Part shown: positions 8,716 to 21,709 of the stretch, in pieces | How positions within the stretch are numbered: the first letter of the stretch is position 1 | Layout of the letters: each line of letters opens with the position of its first letter | Assembly (NCBI RefSeq): GCF_009711095.1 | Contig: NZ_WMJZ01000028.1 | Span: 1-61,251 of the forward strand | DNA length: 61,251 nt | DNA from: Intestinirhabdus alba | GTDB lineage: Bacteria > Pseudomonadota > Gammaproteobacteria > Enterobacterales > Enterobacteriaceae | Direction of reading: 5' to 3' | Program-made: the position numbers and the translations under genes | The notes under the pieces: generated by a model | Databases searched by the model: none | What the model saw: only the letters and a program-made list of their open reading frames with translations | What the model was told of the DNA's origin: nothing

Positions 8716-9426
8716 CTAATACGCCATCTGCACCGACTTCACCGAACGGATCCCATGCAGCCAGTCATACAGCTCGTTGACCGCAATCTGCTGATTCAGG
8801 GTCAGGCGGAACCAGACCTCCAGGCGATCCTTTTTCATATCGCGGATACGCAGCGCCTCAATCATCTTATTCCCGCCCAGCAGCTGGTCCAGCACGTCGG
8901 CCAGGTCGCCCCCCTCCTCCAGCACCAGGCTGACGGTGACTTTACCCGGCTGGCGTCGCGGGCGGGAGCGGAACAGCCCTGGACTGACCTTGATCGCCAG
9001 CATCAGCAGCGCGGTGGTCAGCAGCGAGTGAAACCAGAAGCCCGCGCCGCAGGCGATGCCCAGCCCGGCGGAGGCCCAGACGATTGCCGCGGTGGTCAGC
9101 CCGGAGATGGCGTCATCATGGCGATGCAGAATAACCCCTGCCCCCAGAAAGCCTACGCCGCTGATAATCTGCGCCGCGAGGCGCATTGGATCGCTGCGGA
9201 TATTGGGCGAAATACCGGCAAAATACTCGGCGGACTCGATGGAGACGATGGTCAGCATACAGCTTGCCACGGCGAGGGTTACGCAGGTTTTAAAGCCCAC
9301 CGGCTTGCCCCTGGACTCCCGCTCCAGCCCCATTGCGCCACCCAGCAGCAGCGCCATCGCCATGCGTAATATCACCGAGAGGTGGCCGACGGCCTCCCCA
9401 GGCAGCGCCTGCATCAGAGATTCCAT
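8716..9426 (-). CDS. MgtC/SapB-family membrane protein
   Basis: A 236-residue protein. The first 140 residues have several transmembrane segments with MgtC-family signatures: LLGGAMGLERESRGKPVGFKT, RLAAQIISGVGFLGAGVI and GLTTAAIVWASAGLG. A soluble C-terminal domain of about 75 residues looks like the ACT-like tail found in MgtC and YhiD relatives. MgtC proteins are tied to magnesium limitation and virulence and modulate F-type ATP synthase; whether that holds here is unknown. It lies 15 bp from the transporter gene upstream, suggesting co-transcription. Confidence 0.82.
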   Translation of the reverse strand: MESLMQALPGEAVGHLSVILRMAMALLLGGAMGLERESRGKPVGFKTCVTLAVASCMLTIVSIESAEYFAGISPNIRSDPMRLAAQIISGVGFLGAGVILHRHDDAISGLTTAAIVWASAGLGIACGAGFWFHSLLTTALLMLAIKVSPGLFRSRPRRQPGKVTVSLVLEEGGDLADVLDQLLGGNKMIEALRIRDMKKDRLEVWFRLTLNQQIAVNELYDWLHGIRSVKSVQMAY

Positions 9427-9441
9427 ATTCCGGCCTTCCCG

Positions 9442-10680
9442 CTACGGCCGCTCTGCGGCAGGCTGCGCCGCCGGCGATTTTTTGCCGGAAAGATCGTCGC
9501 GAAAGAGCAGCCAAAACAGCAGCGACACCACCGCCGCCACTATCGCCGGCCATATCCAGAACATCTGCCACTGGGTCAGCCCCTCCGGCCCCGGCGTCGT
9601 GACGGTCTGGTTAAAGAGCTGCCCGCAGACCGTGGAGGCGAACAGTAGCCCCACGCCGTTCGAGACGATAAAGCGCAGGCTCTGCGCCTGGGCCTTGATT
9701 TTTTCTCCGGCCTTGCGGTCGACGTAGATATCGGCCACGGTAAAGAAGAAATCCCAGCAGAAGCCCTGCAGCAGCAGGCCGAAAAGCACCCAGTACACGC
9801 CGCTGTCAACGGCGGCGCCGGAAAACAGCAGGCTGCGGATCACCCAGCAAACGGCACCGATCAGCAGCGTCACCTTAAAGCCAAGCCGCAGGAGGATCGC
9901 CGAGAGCAGGAACATAAAGATCACTTCGCTGGCAATGCCGATCTGCATCATCGTCGCCGCGTTATCAAAGCCCAGCGCTTTAAGGAACACCGGAATATAG
10001 GCGGAATAGGCGGTTTTCGGGATCATCAATACCAGAATACTGAGCATCAGCAGGCTGAAGTTGCGATCCCTGAACAGCGCCAGCGCGTCCAGGCACAGGA
10101 GATCCCGCAGGGCAAAGGCGCTGCCCTTCGCCTTCGGCGGCGTATTCGGCAGGGTGAAGCAGTACAGCCCCAGCGCCACGCCGGCGGCGGCGGCGATATA
10201 CCACGTCATGGTATCGCCGGAGTAGCCCAGCTGGCCGATAATAAAGCCGATCGCCATAAAGCCGAAGGTGCCAAATACCCTGATTACCGGGAAATATTTC
10301 ACCCCGTTAATATGATGAAAGCTGATGCTGTTAGACAGCGCGGTGGTGGGATAAAAAAGGATCCCCACGAGGAATATCATGACCAGGGTCATGGTTTGAT
10401 CCTGCGCCTCAATAAACTGCGGGGTACTGAAAATTATAGCGGCATTTATTAAATGCAGTATGCCCATTATTTTTTGGGAGGCGAAAAAGCGGTCCGCCAC
10501 CATGCCGATAAACAGCGGCGAAATAAGGGTCGCCACCCCCAGCAGCCCGTAGGCGGTGCCGATAATATTCGCCATGCCGTATGAGCTGAGCACCAGGCCC
10601 ATGGTCATATTCCACGCCCCCTGCATGAAATACTGAACAAACATCATAATTAAAAGCCGGGGGGTTTTTATTAATTCCAT
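9442..10680 (-). CDS. MFS transporter, nucleoside:H+ symporter family (NupG/YegT-like)
   Basis: A 412-residue, 12-helix inner-membrane transporter. The N-terminus MELIKTPRLLIMMFVQYFMQGAW and segments such as FPVIRVFGTFGFMAIGF resemble the nucleoside:H+ symporter family (NupG, XapB, YegT). The ATG at 10680 follows a good Shine-Dalgarno (GAGGGAAGAA). Longer in-frame starts would run into the upstream gene. Substrate unknown. It sits 13 bp after the metallo-beta-lactamase-fold hydrolase gene, so the pair may import and process one compound. Confidence 0.82.
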   Translation of the reverse strand: MELIKTPRLLIMMFVQYFMQGAWNMTMGLVLSSYGMANIIGTAYGLLGVATLISPLFIGMVADRFFASQKIMGILHLINAAIIFSTPQFIEAQDQTMTLVMIFLVGILFYPTTALSNSISFHHINGVKYFPVIRVFGTFGFMAIGFIIGQLGYSGDTMTWYIAAAAGVALGLYCFTLPNTPPKAKGSAFALRDLLCLDALALFRDRNFSLLMLSILVLMIPKTAYSAYIPVFLKALGFDNAATMMQIGIASEVIFMFLLSAILLRLGFKVTLLIGAVCWVIRSLLFSGAAVDSGVYWVLFGLLLQGFCWDFFFTVADIYVDRKAGEKIKAQAQSLRFIVSNGVGLLFASTVCGQLFNQTVTTPGPEGLTQWQMFWIWPAIVAAVVSLLFWLLFRDDLSGKKSPAAQPAAERP

Positions 10681-10693
10681 TATTCTTCCCTCT

Positions 10694-11509
10694 TTAGTCA
10701 ATGATAAGTCCGTCCCAGGCAACGGTAACGCCGTGGGGCTGCCAGCGCGCCACCATCTCCTTATGGAGCAGAGCGCTGGTGTGCGAGATATGGGAAAGGA
10801 TAATGTTGCTGCGGGCGTGCAGGCAGCCCTGGGCGCGCAGCTTCTCCATGGCGGAGAGCACGGTGGCAAACGTCATATGATTATCGCTCCGGCTCTCCTC
10901 CTTTGCCCCGTAGGTACACTCCAGCACGGCGGTATCAATGACCCTGTTTTCCAGCCAGCGCCAGGTCTGCTCCGGATACCAGCCGGAATCATGTCCGTAA
11001 AACAGCGCCTCGCCCCCTTTTTCGATATACCAGACATAGCACAGCTCCCATTTGGCGTGGTTGGCCAACAGCGGCGTCACCTGAAACGCCCCGCAGTCGA
11101 CGGTGACAAAGGGAGCCAGGCAGTGGAGCTGAAAGCGGGAGCCGCGGTAGCCGTTAAAGGTCTCCACGCAGCCGCTAATGGCCATGTCGTTGCCGTAAAT
11201 ATTCAGCGGATGCTGCTGGCCGTGGCCAAAGCCCTCCATGCGGTTGGTTAATTCGGCAACGTTAAAATGGTCGGGATGAGTATGGGTAAAAAGCAGATCG
11301 GTAATCGCGCAGGCGTCGACGCCGTCGCGCAGTATCTGATGGCTGAAGGTGGGTGCAATATCAATTAACAGCACGTCGTCAATAATCACCGACGAATGGG
11401 TACGAACATCCTTCCCCTTTATCTGCCGGACTCGCCGGCAGAGGTCGCAGCGGCAAAACGGGTTGGGTATGCCTTCAGACGCCCCCGAGCCAAGAAAGTG
11501 GATTTTCAT
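10694..11509 (-). CDS. Metallo-beta-lactamase-fold hydrolase (PhnP-like)
   Basis: A 271-residue soluble metallohydrolase. It starts MKIHFLGSGASEGIPNPFCRCDLCRR; the GxSxxG-like start and Cys pair recall PhnP, the phosphoribosyl cyclic phosphodiesterase. The metal-binding motif HTHPDH is at about residue 75. Further likely ligands are in LANHAK, YGHDSG and the late ILSHISHTS. PhnP and RNase Z-type relatives cleave phosphodiesters. It is the first gene of the leftward operon, divergent from the LacI-type regulator. A role in processing the transporter's substrate is inference. Confidence 0.78.
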   Translation of the reverse strand: MKIHFLGSGASEGIPNPFCRCDLCRRVRQIKGKDVRTHSSVIIDDVLLIDIAPTFSHQILRDGVDACAITDLLFTHTHPDHFNVAELTNRMEGFGHGQQHPLNIYGNDMAISGCVETFNGYRGSRFQLHCLAPFVTVDCGAFQVTPLLANHAKWELCYVWYIEKGGEALFYGHDSGWYPEQTWRWLENRVIDTAVLECTYGAKEESRSDNHMTFATVLSAMEKLRAQGCLHARSNIILSHISHTSALLHKEMVARWQPHGVTVAWDGLIID

Positions 11510-11829
11510 TGTAATTCATTCCTGTGAAAAGAAGAGAAGCCGTCCGGGTTCGCCCCGGCGCACTAATTTTGGATCGTACCAATCATCTATCACTCGCTAT
11601 CTTGTGCAATACCGACGACATCAAAAGGTGAGCGCTTTCAAAATTAAATTTTAAATATATTTAAAATTCAATTGATTATAATCTATTGCTTTTTTATATC
11701 AGGATAGTAAAGCGGGAAAGGCGAAGATATCTCCGCGTCAAGAATATTGGAACGTTCAAAAAACAAAGCCGTGGTCAGCTTTTCGCGCGAATGCTACTAT
11801 CGTCTGAAAAAGTGAGCGGTGGTAAAAAG
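11510..11829. promoter_or_regulatory. Divergent promoter region with a possible LacI-type operator
   Basis: This 320-bp non-coding region separates the leftward operon from the regulator gene and is AT-rich around 11640-11700. TGAGCGCTTTCA at 11629-11640 has the central GCGC and one good half-site of LacI-family operators (TGAAA..TTTCA type), but the other half is imperfect. It is offered only as a candidate operator for autoregulation and control of the operon. Confidence 0.35.
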
Positions 11830-13992
11830 ATGGCAACAATCAAGGATATAGCCCGGATGGCCGGCGTTTCGCACGGCACGGTATCGAACGTTCTGAACGG
11901 GCGGGGAAACGTCAGCGTAGAAAAAATCGAGGCCGTGCGCCGCGCCGCCAGCGCAATGGGCTATCAGCTTAACGCCCAGGCGCAGTCGCTGCGGGCCAGC
12001 AAAAGTAACGACATCGCGCTGGTGCTGCCGGACATTGACGCCACCCCCTGCCACCGTCTGTACAGCGGGATCGCCCGCGCGCTGCCCCCCGGCACGGCCC
12101 TGAACCTCTACCTCACCGGCGACCGCCCGGCCAGGGAGCGCGAGATCCTCGCCGCTCTGGCGACCCGCGCGCCGAAAGCCGTCATCGTTGCCTCCTGCCT
12201 GGAAGAGGCCGACGACTGGTATCGCGCCCTGCGCCTGCCGCCGCGGCAGATCGCCTTTGTCTGGCGTCGCCCGCGCAATGCCGAAGTCAGCTTCAGCCAC
12301 GACTTTTTTGCCGCCGGTGAAGAAATTGCCCGGCGCATCGCCGCCGGCAAACATCAGCACGTTGGGGTGCTGTGCGATCCGCTGCACTACGCCTGCGCCG
12401 GGCGCTTCGTGGCCGGTATTCGCGCCGCGCTGCCCCCCGACGCGCGCCTGACGATTATTGACTCCCCCGACGAGGAGGCCGATCTCGCGGCCTTCGACTT
12501 TTTCAGCGCCGCCCCGCCCGATGCCTTTATCACCCAGGATAACGAAAAGCTGCGCAGCCTGACGCGGGCGCTGGCGCTGGGGCACAGCGGCAGGCCGGGA
12601 GCGCTGTACTCGCTCAGCGACAGCGAGCCGCCCGCCGACGCCGTCACCCACTATTACCAGCTGGACTACGGCTATCTGGGCCAGAGGATCGTCAGCGATC
12701 TTGAAGAAGATAAGGCGCTCCCCCCGGAGACGCTGCTGGCCAACCGGGGCTTTGCGCTGCCGCCGCTTCCCCCCCGGACCCAGGCCCCGGAGGAGACGCT
12801 GAACCTGCTGATCCTCCCCTCGCCGTCGACCCAGGCGCTGAAAAAGCTGCTTCCCCACTTTGCGCGCCAGACCGGCATTCGGGTCAACCTGGCGGTTCAC
12901 CCCTGGGATGAAGTGTTTACCATCCTCTCCTCGCCAGAGCAGCTTGCCTGGTACGATCTGCTGCGCATCGACGTCGCCTGCCTGCCGTGGTTCGCCCGCC
13001 AGCGGCTCAGGCCGCTGGCGGATATTGCCGACGATCTCCCGGCGCTGGCGGCTCCCTTTCCCCCTGCGCTTGTGGAGCAGTTCTGCCGGGTAAATGATGA
13101 AACGCTGTGGGCGCTGCCCTTTGACGCCAGCACCCAGCTGCTGTTTTATCGTCGCGATCTGTTCAGCGACCCCACCCTCAGCCGCATGTACTATGAAAAG
13201 CACGGCGAAGCGCTGCGCGTGCCCCAGCGCTTCAGCGAATTCGATCGTATCGCCCGCTTCTTTGGCGAACTGCACGAGCCGGGCAATCCACGACGCCCTT
13301 CCGGCTCCTCCATTACGCTCGGCAACGCCGGGCTTATCGCCACCGAGTATCTGCTGCGCTACTACGCGGAAGGCGGACGCCTGCTGCATCCCGATCGGCC
13401 GCCGTCGCTGGAGCCGGAAAGGGGCGTCGCCGCCCTGGAGGGCTATCTGGCGCAGCTGGACATCGCCAGCCATCTGAAAAAAGAGTGGTGGAGCGCCTCG
13501 GTGGAAAGCTTTCGTGACGGCCAGCTGGCGATGCTGATTGTCTACAGCAATCTCTTTAACCCCCTCAGCCAGCGCGGCCGCTTTCCGGCCCCCGGCTTCG
13601 CCCCGGTGCCCGGCGCGCAGCCCCAGATCGGCGGCGGCGCGCTGGGGATGTCATGCTACAGCGAGAAAAAAACCCAGGCGGCGCAGTTTTTCCGCTGGCT
13701 CTACTCGCCGGAGATCGTACAAAATCTGGTGCTGCTGGGGGGCAACAGTGCGCATCCGTCCGTCTACGCTAACCAGCGCATTCTGCAGCGCTATCCCTGG
13801 CTCGATCTGCTGCGCGACGGCGAACGATACGGCAGGCGCGAAAGCCTGGATTATCAGGGTCGCCCCTTCAATCTGCGTCTGGCAGAGAATATTATTGGCC
13901 AGGGCGTCAGCCACGCGATCAATAACATCATGCCGCCCGGCCAGGCCATCGCCTTTATCAATCAGCGCCTGCGCAGCGAAACTCAGGGCTAG
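11830..13992 (+). CDS. LacI-type regulator fused to a solute-binding-protein domain
   Basis: A 720-residue protein with an unusual layout. Residues 1-50 are a LacI helix-turn-helix (MATIKDIARMAGVSHGTVSN, then VLNGRGNVS and the hinge). Residues about 60-300 are a degenerate periplasmic-binding-like sensor. After a proline-rich linker (about 310-325), residues 325-720 resemble an ABC solute-binding protein of family 1 (LNLLILPSPSTQALKKLLPHF, LWALPFDASTQLLFYRRDLF, LGNAGLIATEYLLRYYAEGG). There is no signal peptide, so the extra binding domain is cytoplasmic. The ATG at 11830 begins the LacI signature; upstream in-frame starts lack good ribosome sites. It probably controls the divergent operon in response to an imported ligand. 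Confidence 0.82.
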   Translation: MATIKDIARMAGVSHGTVSNVLNGRGNVSVEKIEAVRRAASAMGYQLNAQAQSLRASKSNDIALVLPDIDATPCHRLYSGIARALPPGTALNLYLTGDRPAREREILAALATRAPKAVIVASCLEEADDWYRALRLPPRQIAFVWRRPRNAEVSFSHDFFAAGEEIARRIAAGKHQHVGVLCDPLHYACAGRFVAGIRAALPPDARLTIIDSPDEEADLAAFDFFSAAPPDAFITQDNEKLRSLTRALALGHSGRPGALYSLSDSEPPADAVTHYYQLDYGYLGQRIVSDLEEDKALPPETLLANRGFALPPLPPRTQAPEETLNLLILPSPSTQALKKLLPHFARQTGIRVNLAVHPWDEVFTILSSPEQLAWYDLLRIDVACLPWFARQRLRPLADIADDLPALAAPFPPALVEQFCRVNDETLWALPFDASTQLLFYRRDLFSDPTLSRMYYEKHGEALRVPQRFSEFDRIARFFGELHEPGNPRRPSGSSITLGNAGLIATEYLLRYYAEGGRLLHPDRPPSLEPERGVAALEGYLAQLDIASHLKKEWWSASVESFRDGQLAMLIVYSNLFNPLSQRGRFPAPGFAPVPGAQPQIGGGALGMSCYSEKKTQAAQFFRWLYSPEIVQNLVLLGGNSAHPSVYANQRILQRYPWLDLLRDGERYGRRESLDYQGRPFNLRLAENIIGQGVSHAINNIMPPGQAIAFINQRLRSETQG

Positions 13993-14018
13993 CGCTGTTT
14001 CGCCTGCGGCATCGAGGT

Positions 14019-14519
14019 TTACTTGCGGATGGCCCGGAGCAGTCTGACAGACCAGGGTCCGGCGTCGCGCATTGCGGAGGAAACGGTGATGGATTTCCCG
14101 TTATTCACCAGGGTAACGGGCACCTCCTTCTCCAGACGCCTTTCCCACGCCGATTCAGCGTCCGGCAAACCGGAACAGAGCCTGACCGTCCCGCCGTTAA
14201 CGTTAAGATCCAGCTCCACAAAGCGCAGACCGGCAATCTCGGGGACGTACAGCCGCAGCTCTCCCTGCTGCGGACGAAGGCCTGTAATATGAAACTTCTT
14301 CAGATCGAAAGGCCCTCCTGCACCCGCGTAGGTCACGATCGCATTGACGCGCGGGTCGTCGGCAGCCAGTAACTCTGGCGAACGATAGTCGATATACCCC
14401 CGGTTTGGCCCGGTAACCGTGGCGTGATACGTCATTTCCTTAATGGTTTCAAAGGAGGTGAAGTGATATCCGCAGCCGACCAGCAGCAGCGCCAACAGGG
14501 TGAACAAAACAGCTCTCAT
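14019..14519 (-). CDS. Putative lipoprotein
   Basis: A 166-residue predicted lipoprotein. The signal MRAVLFTLLALLLVGCGYHF has a lipobox LVGC with the cysteine at residue 16. The mature part is rich in beta-strand-like sequence and contains no recognised domain. The start at 14519 gives a short, normal lipoprotein signal; a longer in-frame start would add a basic stretch. It is convergent with the regulator gene and next to fliE. Function unknown. Confidence 0.75.
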   Translation of the reverse strand: MRAVLFTLLALLLVGCGYHFTSFETIKEMTYHATVTGPNRGYIDYRSPELLAADDPRVNAIVTYAGAGGPFDLKKFHITGLRPQQGELRLYVPEIAGLRFVELDLNVNGGTVRLCSGLPDAESAWERRLEKEVPVTLVNNGKSITVSSAMRDAGPWSVRLLRAIRK

Positions 14520-14691
14520 TTTTCTGGCTCCATTCAGCGGCCTGCGACCGATTCGCATACGACGGCGACGAAGAGGATATGGGAACAAAAAGGTGGAGAA
14601 AAGGTAAAAAAGCGGAGCCAGACAACGCGCGCCGGCCCCTTGTACAAAAAAACGGCTTTTCCAGAATTATAATTATAGTAATTTCAAAAGG

Positions 14692-15006
14692 TTAAACCTG
14701 CATATTCATCACTTCCTGGTACGCAGAAACCAGCTTATTGCGCACCTGAATGCCCATCTGCATTGATACCGAGGCTTTTTGCAGATTGGTCATTACGTCA
14801 TTAAGCGCCACCCCCGGCTCGCCGAGCGTAAACTTCTCCGCCTGGACCCGGGCAAAGGTCTGGGTATCGCTGATACGGCCCAGCGCGGCGTTAAGCTGCC
14901 CGGCAAAGCTGATGGTCGGCTTTGGCTGCGCTTCCAGCCCCTTTGCCGATGTCGCCGTCGCCTGAAGCTGGCTGATAACCCCTTCAATCCCCTGTATCGC
15001 TGCCAT
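14692..15006 (-). CDS. fliE: Flagellar hook-basal body protein FliE
   Basis: A 104-residue component of the basal body that joins the MS ring to the proximal rod. The C-terminus ([30 protein letters not shown]) is the conserved rod-type D0 helix. It is a monocistronic gene divergent from fliF, the standard enterobacterial arrangement. Confidence 0.96.
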   Translation of the reverse strand: MAAIQGIEGVISQLQATATSAKGLEAQPKPTISFAGQLNAALGRISDTQTFARVQAEKFTLGEPGVALNDVMTNLQKASVSMQMGIQVRNKLVSAYQEVMNMQV

Positions 15007-15222
15007 TTCTTTCCCCTGGATATTGACTTACCCGACAGAGCCTAACAGCACGTTAATAAAATAAAGGCGTTAAATAACGATAAAAAACCAGGTTATTTAT
15101 CCCATAGAAAAATTTGAAAGCACAAATAATGAAACCGTTAATTTTTCGAGTTTGCTGACCCGGGAGTAAGTCTTGTTCCACTTTGCAAATAACGCCGTCT
15201 GCGATCGGTCACGAGGTGCGAA
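15007..15222. promoter_or_regulatory. fliE-fliF divergent promoter region
   Basis: A 216-bp AT-rich spacer between the divergent fliE and fliF. In E. coli and Salmonella this interval holds FlhDC-dependent class 2 promoters in both directions. The AT-rich part (about 15055-15145) fits such a site, but I could not define FlhDC half-sites by eye. Confidence 0.45.
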
Positions 15223-18592
<3,370 letters not shown>

Positions 18593-18593
<1 letters not shown>

Positions 18594-19966
18594 TGACGAC
18601 GCGACTCACCCGCTGGCTTAACGCGCTGGATAACTTTGAAACGAAAATGGCGCTGCTGCCCTCGGTGCGCCGCTACGGCCGCCTGACCCGCGCCACCGGC
18701 CTGGTGCTGGAGGCGACCGGCCTGCAGCTCCCCCTCGGTGCCACCTGCGTTATCGAACGCCTGGAAGGCAACGAAACCTACGAGGTGGAGAGCGAGGTGG
18801 TGGGCTTTAACGGCCAGCGCCTGTTCCTGATGCCGCTGGAGGAGGTGGAAGGCATTCTGCCCGGCGCGCGCGTCTACGCCAAAAACATCGCCGGAGAGGG
18901 GCTGCAGAGCGGTAAACAGCTGCCTCTCGGCCCCGCCCTGCTCGGCCGCGTGCTGGACGGCAGCGGCAAACCCCTTGACGGCCTCCCCTCCCCCGACACC
19001 GGCGAAACCGGCGCGCTGATCACCCAGCCGTTTAACCCCCTACAGCGCACGCCGATTGAGCACGTGCTGGACACCGGCGTGCGGCCAATCAACGCCCTGC
19101 TCACCGTTGGCCGCGGCCAGCGCATGGGGCTGTTTGCCGGCTCCGGCGTCGGCAAGAGCGTGCTGCTCGGCATGATGGCGCGCTATACCCGCGCCGACGT
19201 GATCGTCGTCGGCCTGATCGGCGAGCGCGGCCGCGAGGTAAAAGACTTTATCGAAAATATTCTCGGTGCCGAAGGGCGGGCGCGCTCGGTGGTGATCGCC
19301 GCCCCGGCGGACGTCTCGCCGCTGCTGCGAATGCAGGGGGCCGCCTACGCCACCCGCATTGCCGAAGATTTCCGCGATCGCGGCCAGCACGTGCTGCTGA
19401 TTATGGATTCACTCACCCGCTACGCGATGGCCCAGCGCGAGATTGCGCTGGCCATCGGCGAACCGCCCGCCACCAAAGGCTATCCGCCGTCGGTCTTCGC
19501 CAAGCTGCCGGCGCTGGTGGAGCGCGCCGGCAACGGCATCCACGGCGGCGGCTCAATCACCGCCTTTTATACGGTGCTGACCGAGGGCGACGACCAGCAG
19601 GACCCCATTGCCGACTCGGCGCGCGCCATTCTTGACGGCCACGTGGTGCTGTCGCGCCGCCTGGCGGAGGCCGGCCACTATCCGGCCATTGATATAGAAG
19701 CGTCAATCAGCCGCGCAATGACGGCGCTGATCGACGAGCAGCACTACGCCCGGGTGCGTCATTTTAAGCAGCTGCTGTCAAGCTTCCAGCGCAACCGCGA
19801 CCTGGTCAGCGTCGGTGCCTACGCCAAGGGCAGCGATCCGATGCTGGACAAGGCCATCACCCTGTGGCCGCAGCTGGAGGCATTTTTACAGCAGGGTATT
19901 TTTGAACGAGCAGACTGGGAAGACTCGCTCCGGGCGCTGGAGCAAATTTTCCCGACGATGGCATAA
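18593..19966 (+). CDS. fliI: Flagellum-specific ATPase FliI
   Basis: A 457-residue ATPase homologous to the F1 beta subunit; it energises and chaperones flagellar protein export. The Walker A motif GSGVGKS is at about residue 183 and the Walker B region [16 protein letters not shown] at about 270. The start was placed at 18593 because it couples to the fliH stop (TGATG) and gives the conserved N-terminus MTTRLTRWL. Confidence 0.97.
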
Positions 19967-19984
19967 CGCAGGAGGGCAACGGTC

Positions 19985-20428
19985 ATGGCAGAACATGGCG
20001 CGCTGGCAACGCTGAAAGATCTTGCTGAAAAAGAGGTGGACGACGCCGCGCTGCTGTTAGGCGAAATGCGTCGCGGGTTCCAGCAGGCGGAAGAGCAGCT
20101 GAAAATGCTGCTCGACTACCAGAACGAGTATCAAAACAACCTGAACAACGACATGAGCCAGGGGATTGCCAGCAACCGCTGGCTTAACTACCAGCAGTTT
20201 ATTCAGACGCTGGAGAAGGCGATCGATCAGCATCGCCAGCAGCTCGGCCAGTGGACGCAGAAGGTTGACCTGGCGCTCAACAGTTGGCGGGAAAAGAAAC
20301 AGCGCCTGCAGGCCTGGGAAACCCTGCAGGAGCGCCAAAGCGCGGCGGCATATCTGGCTGAAAGCCGCCTGGATCAGAAAAAAATGGATGAATTTGCCCA
20401 GCGGGCAGCAATGAGGAAACCAGAATGA
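19985..20428 (+). CDS. fliJ: Flagellar export chaperone escort FliJ
   Basis: A 147-residue, almost wholly helical coiled-coil protein. FliJ fits into the FliI hexamer like the gamma subunit of F1, links it to FlhA and recycles chaperones. Size, charge and position between fliI and fliK identify it. Its stop overlaps the fliK start (ATGA). Confidence 0.95.
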   Translation: MAEHGALATLKDLAEKEVDDAALLLGEMRRGFQQAEEQLKMLLDYQNEYQNNLNNDMSQGIASNRWLNYQQFIQTLEKAIDQHRQQLGQWTQKVDLALNSWREKKQRLQAWETLQERQSAAAYLAESRLDQKKMDEFAQRAAMRKPE

Positions 20429-21606
20429 TCGTTTTGCCCCAACTGGCCGTTACTGACGTCGATACCGCCGGCGGCCTGCCGCACGGCAAAGCGGCGACCT
20501 CCGCGCAGGACTTTCTGGCGCTGCTGGCCGGTGCCCTGGGCGCAGGCGAGGCGCAGGACGCCGCGGCCCCGACCCTTGCCGACCTGCAGGCCGCCGCCGG
20601 GCGTCCGCTCCCGGAAGCGGCGGCGGATCTCCGGGGCGATACCGCCTCCGCCGCAACGCTGGCCGAACTGCTGGCGACGCGGGACGCCGCGCCGGAGGGA
20701 ACAGAGCCGGAACTGAACAGCGCCTCCGGGCTGATTTCCACGCTGACCGCCCCGCAGAAAGAGGCCCTGAGCGCGGCCGCCCGCAGCGGCCTGCGGGAGG
20801 AGAGCGATCCGCTGACGGAGGAGGATCTCCTCAGCGATCTGAGCGCCCTGTTCGCCATGCTGCCGGGCCAGCCGCCGCTCGCGCCGCCCCCTGGGGAAGC
20901 GCCTGCCGCCCAGGGCGGACGCCCGGCGGGAGAGGTGCGGCCAATGGCGCAGAGCGTCGCTGATGCCTTTGCCGACGGCGAAATGAAACACAGCCAGCCC
21001 GGACTGGCCCAGCGCGCCGACGCCGCCGCCCCCTTTACGCCGCTGCCCGTCGCCGCCCCGGTGAGGAGCGAGGCAGAAAATCTTCCGTCGCCGTTAACCT
21101 CCGGCCCGGCACCGGCCGCCGTTCCGCCGGCGACCCCGCAGCCGCAGACCGTCGCGGCCGCCCCGCTGCTCAGCGCGCCGCTGGGCAGCCACGAATGGCA
21201 GCAGTCTCTCAGCCAGCATGTGACCCTGTTTACCCGTCAGGGCCAGCAGAGCGCCGAGCTACGCCTGCATCCGGAGGATCTCGGCCTGGTGCAGATCTCT
21301 CTGAAGCTCGACGACAACCAGGCGCAGCTGCAGATGGTTTCCGCCCACAGCCACGTTCGCGCCGCGCTGGAGGCCGCCCTGCCGGTACTGCGCGCTCAGC
21401 TGGCGGAGAGCGGTATTCAGCTCGGACAGAGCAGCATCAGCAGCGAAAGCTTTGCCGGGCAGCAGCACGCCTCATCCCAGCAGCAGCAGACGCCGCGCGC
21501 GCCGGGGCAGCCGTTGCCCACCGCCGATGACGACGCCGGGCTGGCCGCCCCGGCCTCGCTGCAGGCCGCCGCCAGGGGCCGCGGTGCCGTTGATATCTTC
21601 GCCTAA
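20425..21606 (+). CDS. fliK: Flagellar hook-length control protein FliK
   Basis: A 393-residue secreted ruler that sets hook length and triggers the export specificity switch at FlhB. The N-terminal half is low-complexity and rich in Ala/Pro, as is usual. The conserved C-terminal domain (about 250-340: [34 protein letters not shown]) is intact. It is the last gene of the fliFGHIJK operon. Confidence 0.95.
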   Translation: MIVLPQLAVTDVDTAGGLPHGKAATSAQDFLALLAGALGAGEAQDAAAPTLADLQAAAGRPLPEAAADLRGDTASAATLAELLATRDAAPEGTEPELNSASGLISTLTAPQKEALSAAARSGLREESDPLTEEDLLSDLSALFAMLPGQPPLAPPPGEAPAAQGGRPAGEVRPMAQSVADAFADGEMKHSQPGLAQRADAAAPFTPLPVAAPVRSEAENLPSPLTSGPAPAAVPPATPQPQTVAAAPLLSAPLGSHEWQQSLSQHVTLFTRQGQQSAELRLHPEDLGLVQISLKLDDNQAQLQMVSAHSHVRAALEAALPVLRAQLAESGIQLGQSSISSESFAGQQHASSQQQQTPRAPGQPLPTADDDAGLAAPASLQAAARGRGAVDIFA

Positions 21607-21621
21607 CGCCCGAGGTAGCAT

Positions 21622-21672
21622 GATTATCCGCGTCTTTTCCACGCTTTGCCGTGGGAAGGACACGGGATAATC
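21622..21672. repeat. Long hairpin in the fliK-fliL gap
   Basis: A near-complete inverted repeat of about 22 bp per arm (outer arms GATTATCC and GGATAATC, inner arms TTTTCCACG and CGTGGGAAGG) around a short loop. It fills the 103-bp gap between the fliF-K and fliL-R operons. There is no T-tract. It could attenuate or stabilise transcripts, or be a small palindromic repeat element. Confidence 0.65.
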
Positions 21673-21709
21673 AGGCATACGCTGTATCGAAACAGGAAGC
21701 CCGTATCAC

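Noticed and set aside
11797..13473. 558-codon open frame antisense to the LacI-type regulator
   Set aside because: The plus-strand frame has clear LacI and solute-binding motifs; the antisense product is compositionally biased Gly/Arg/Gln sequence.
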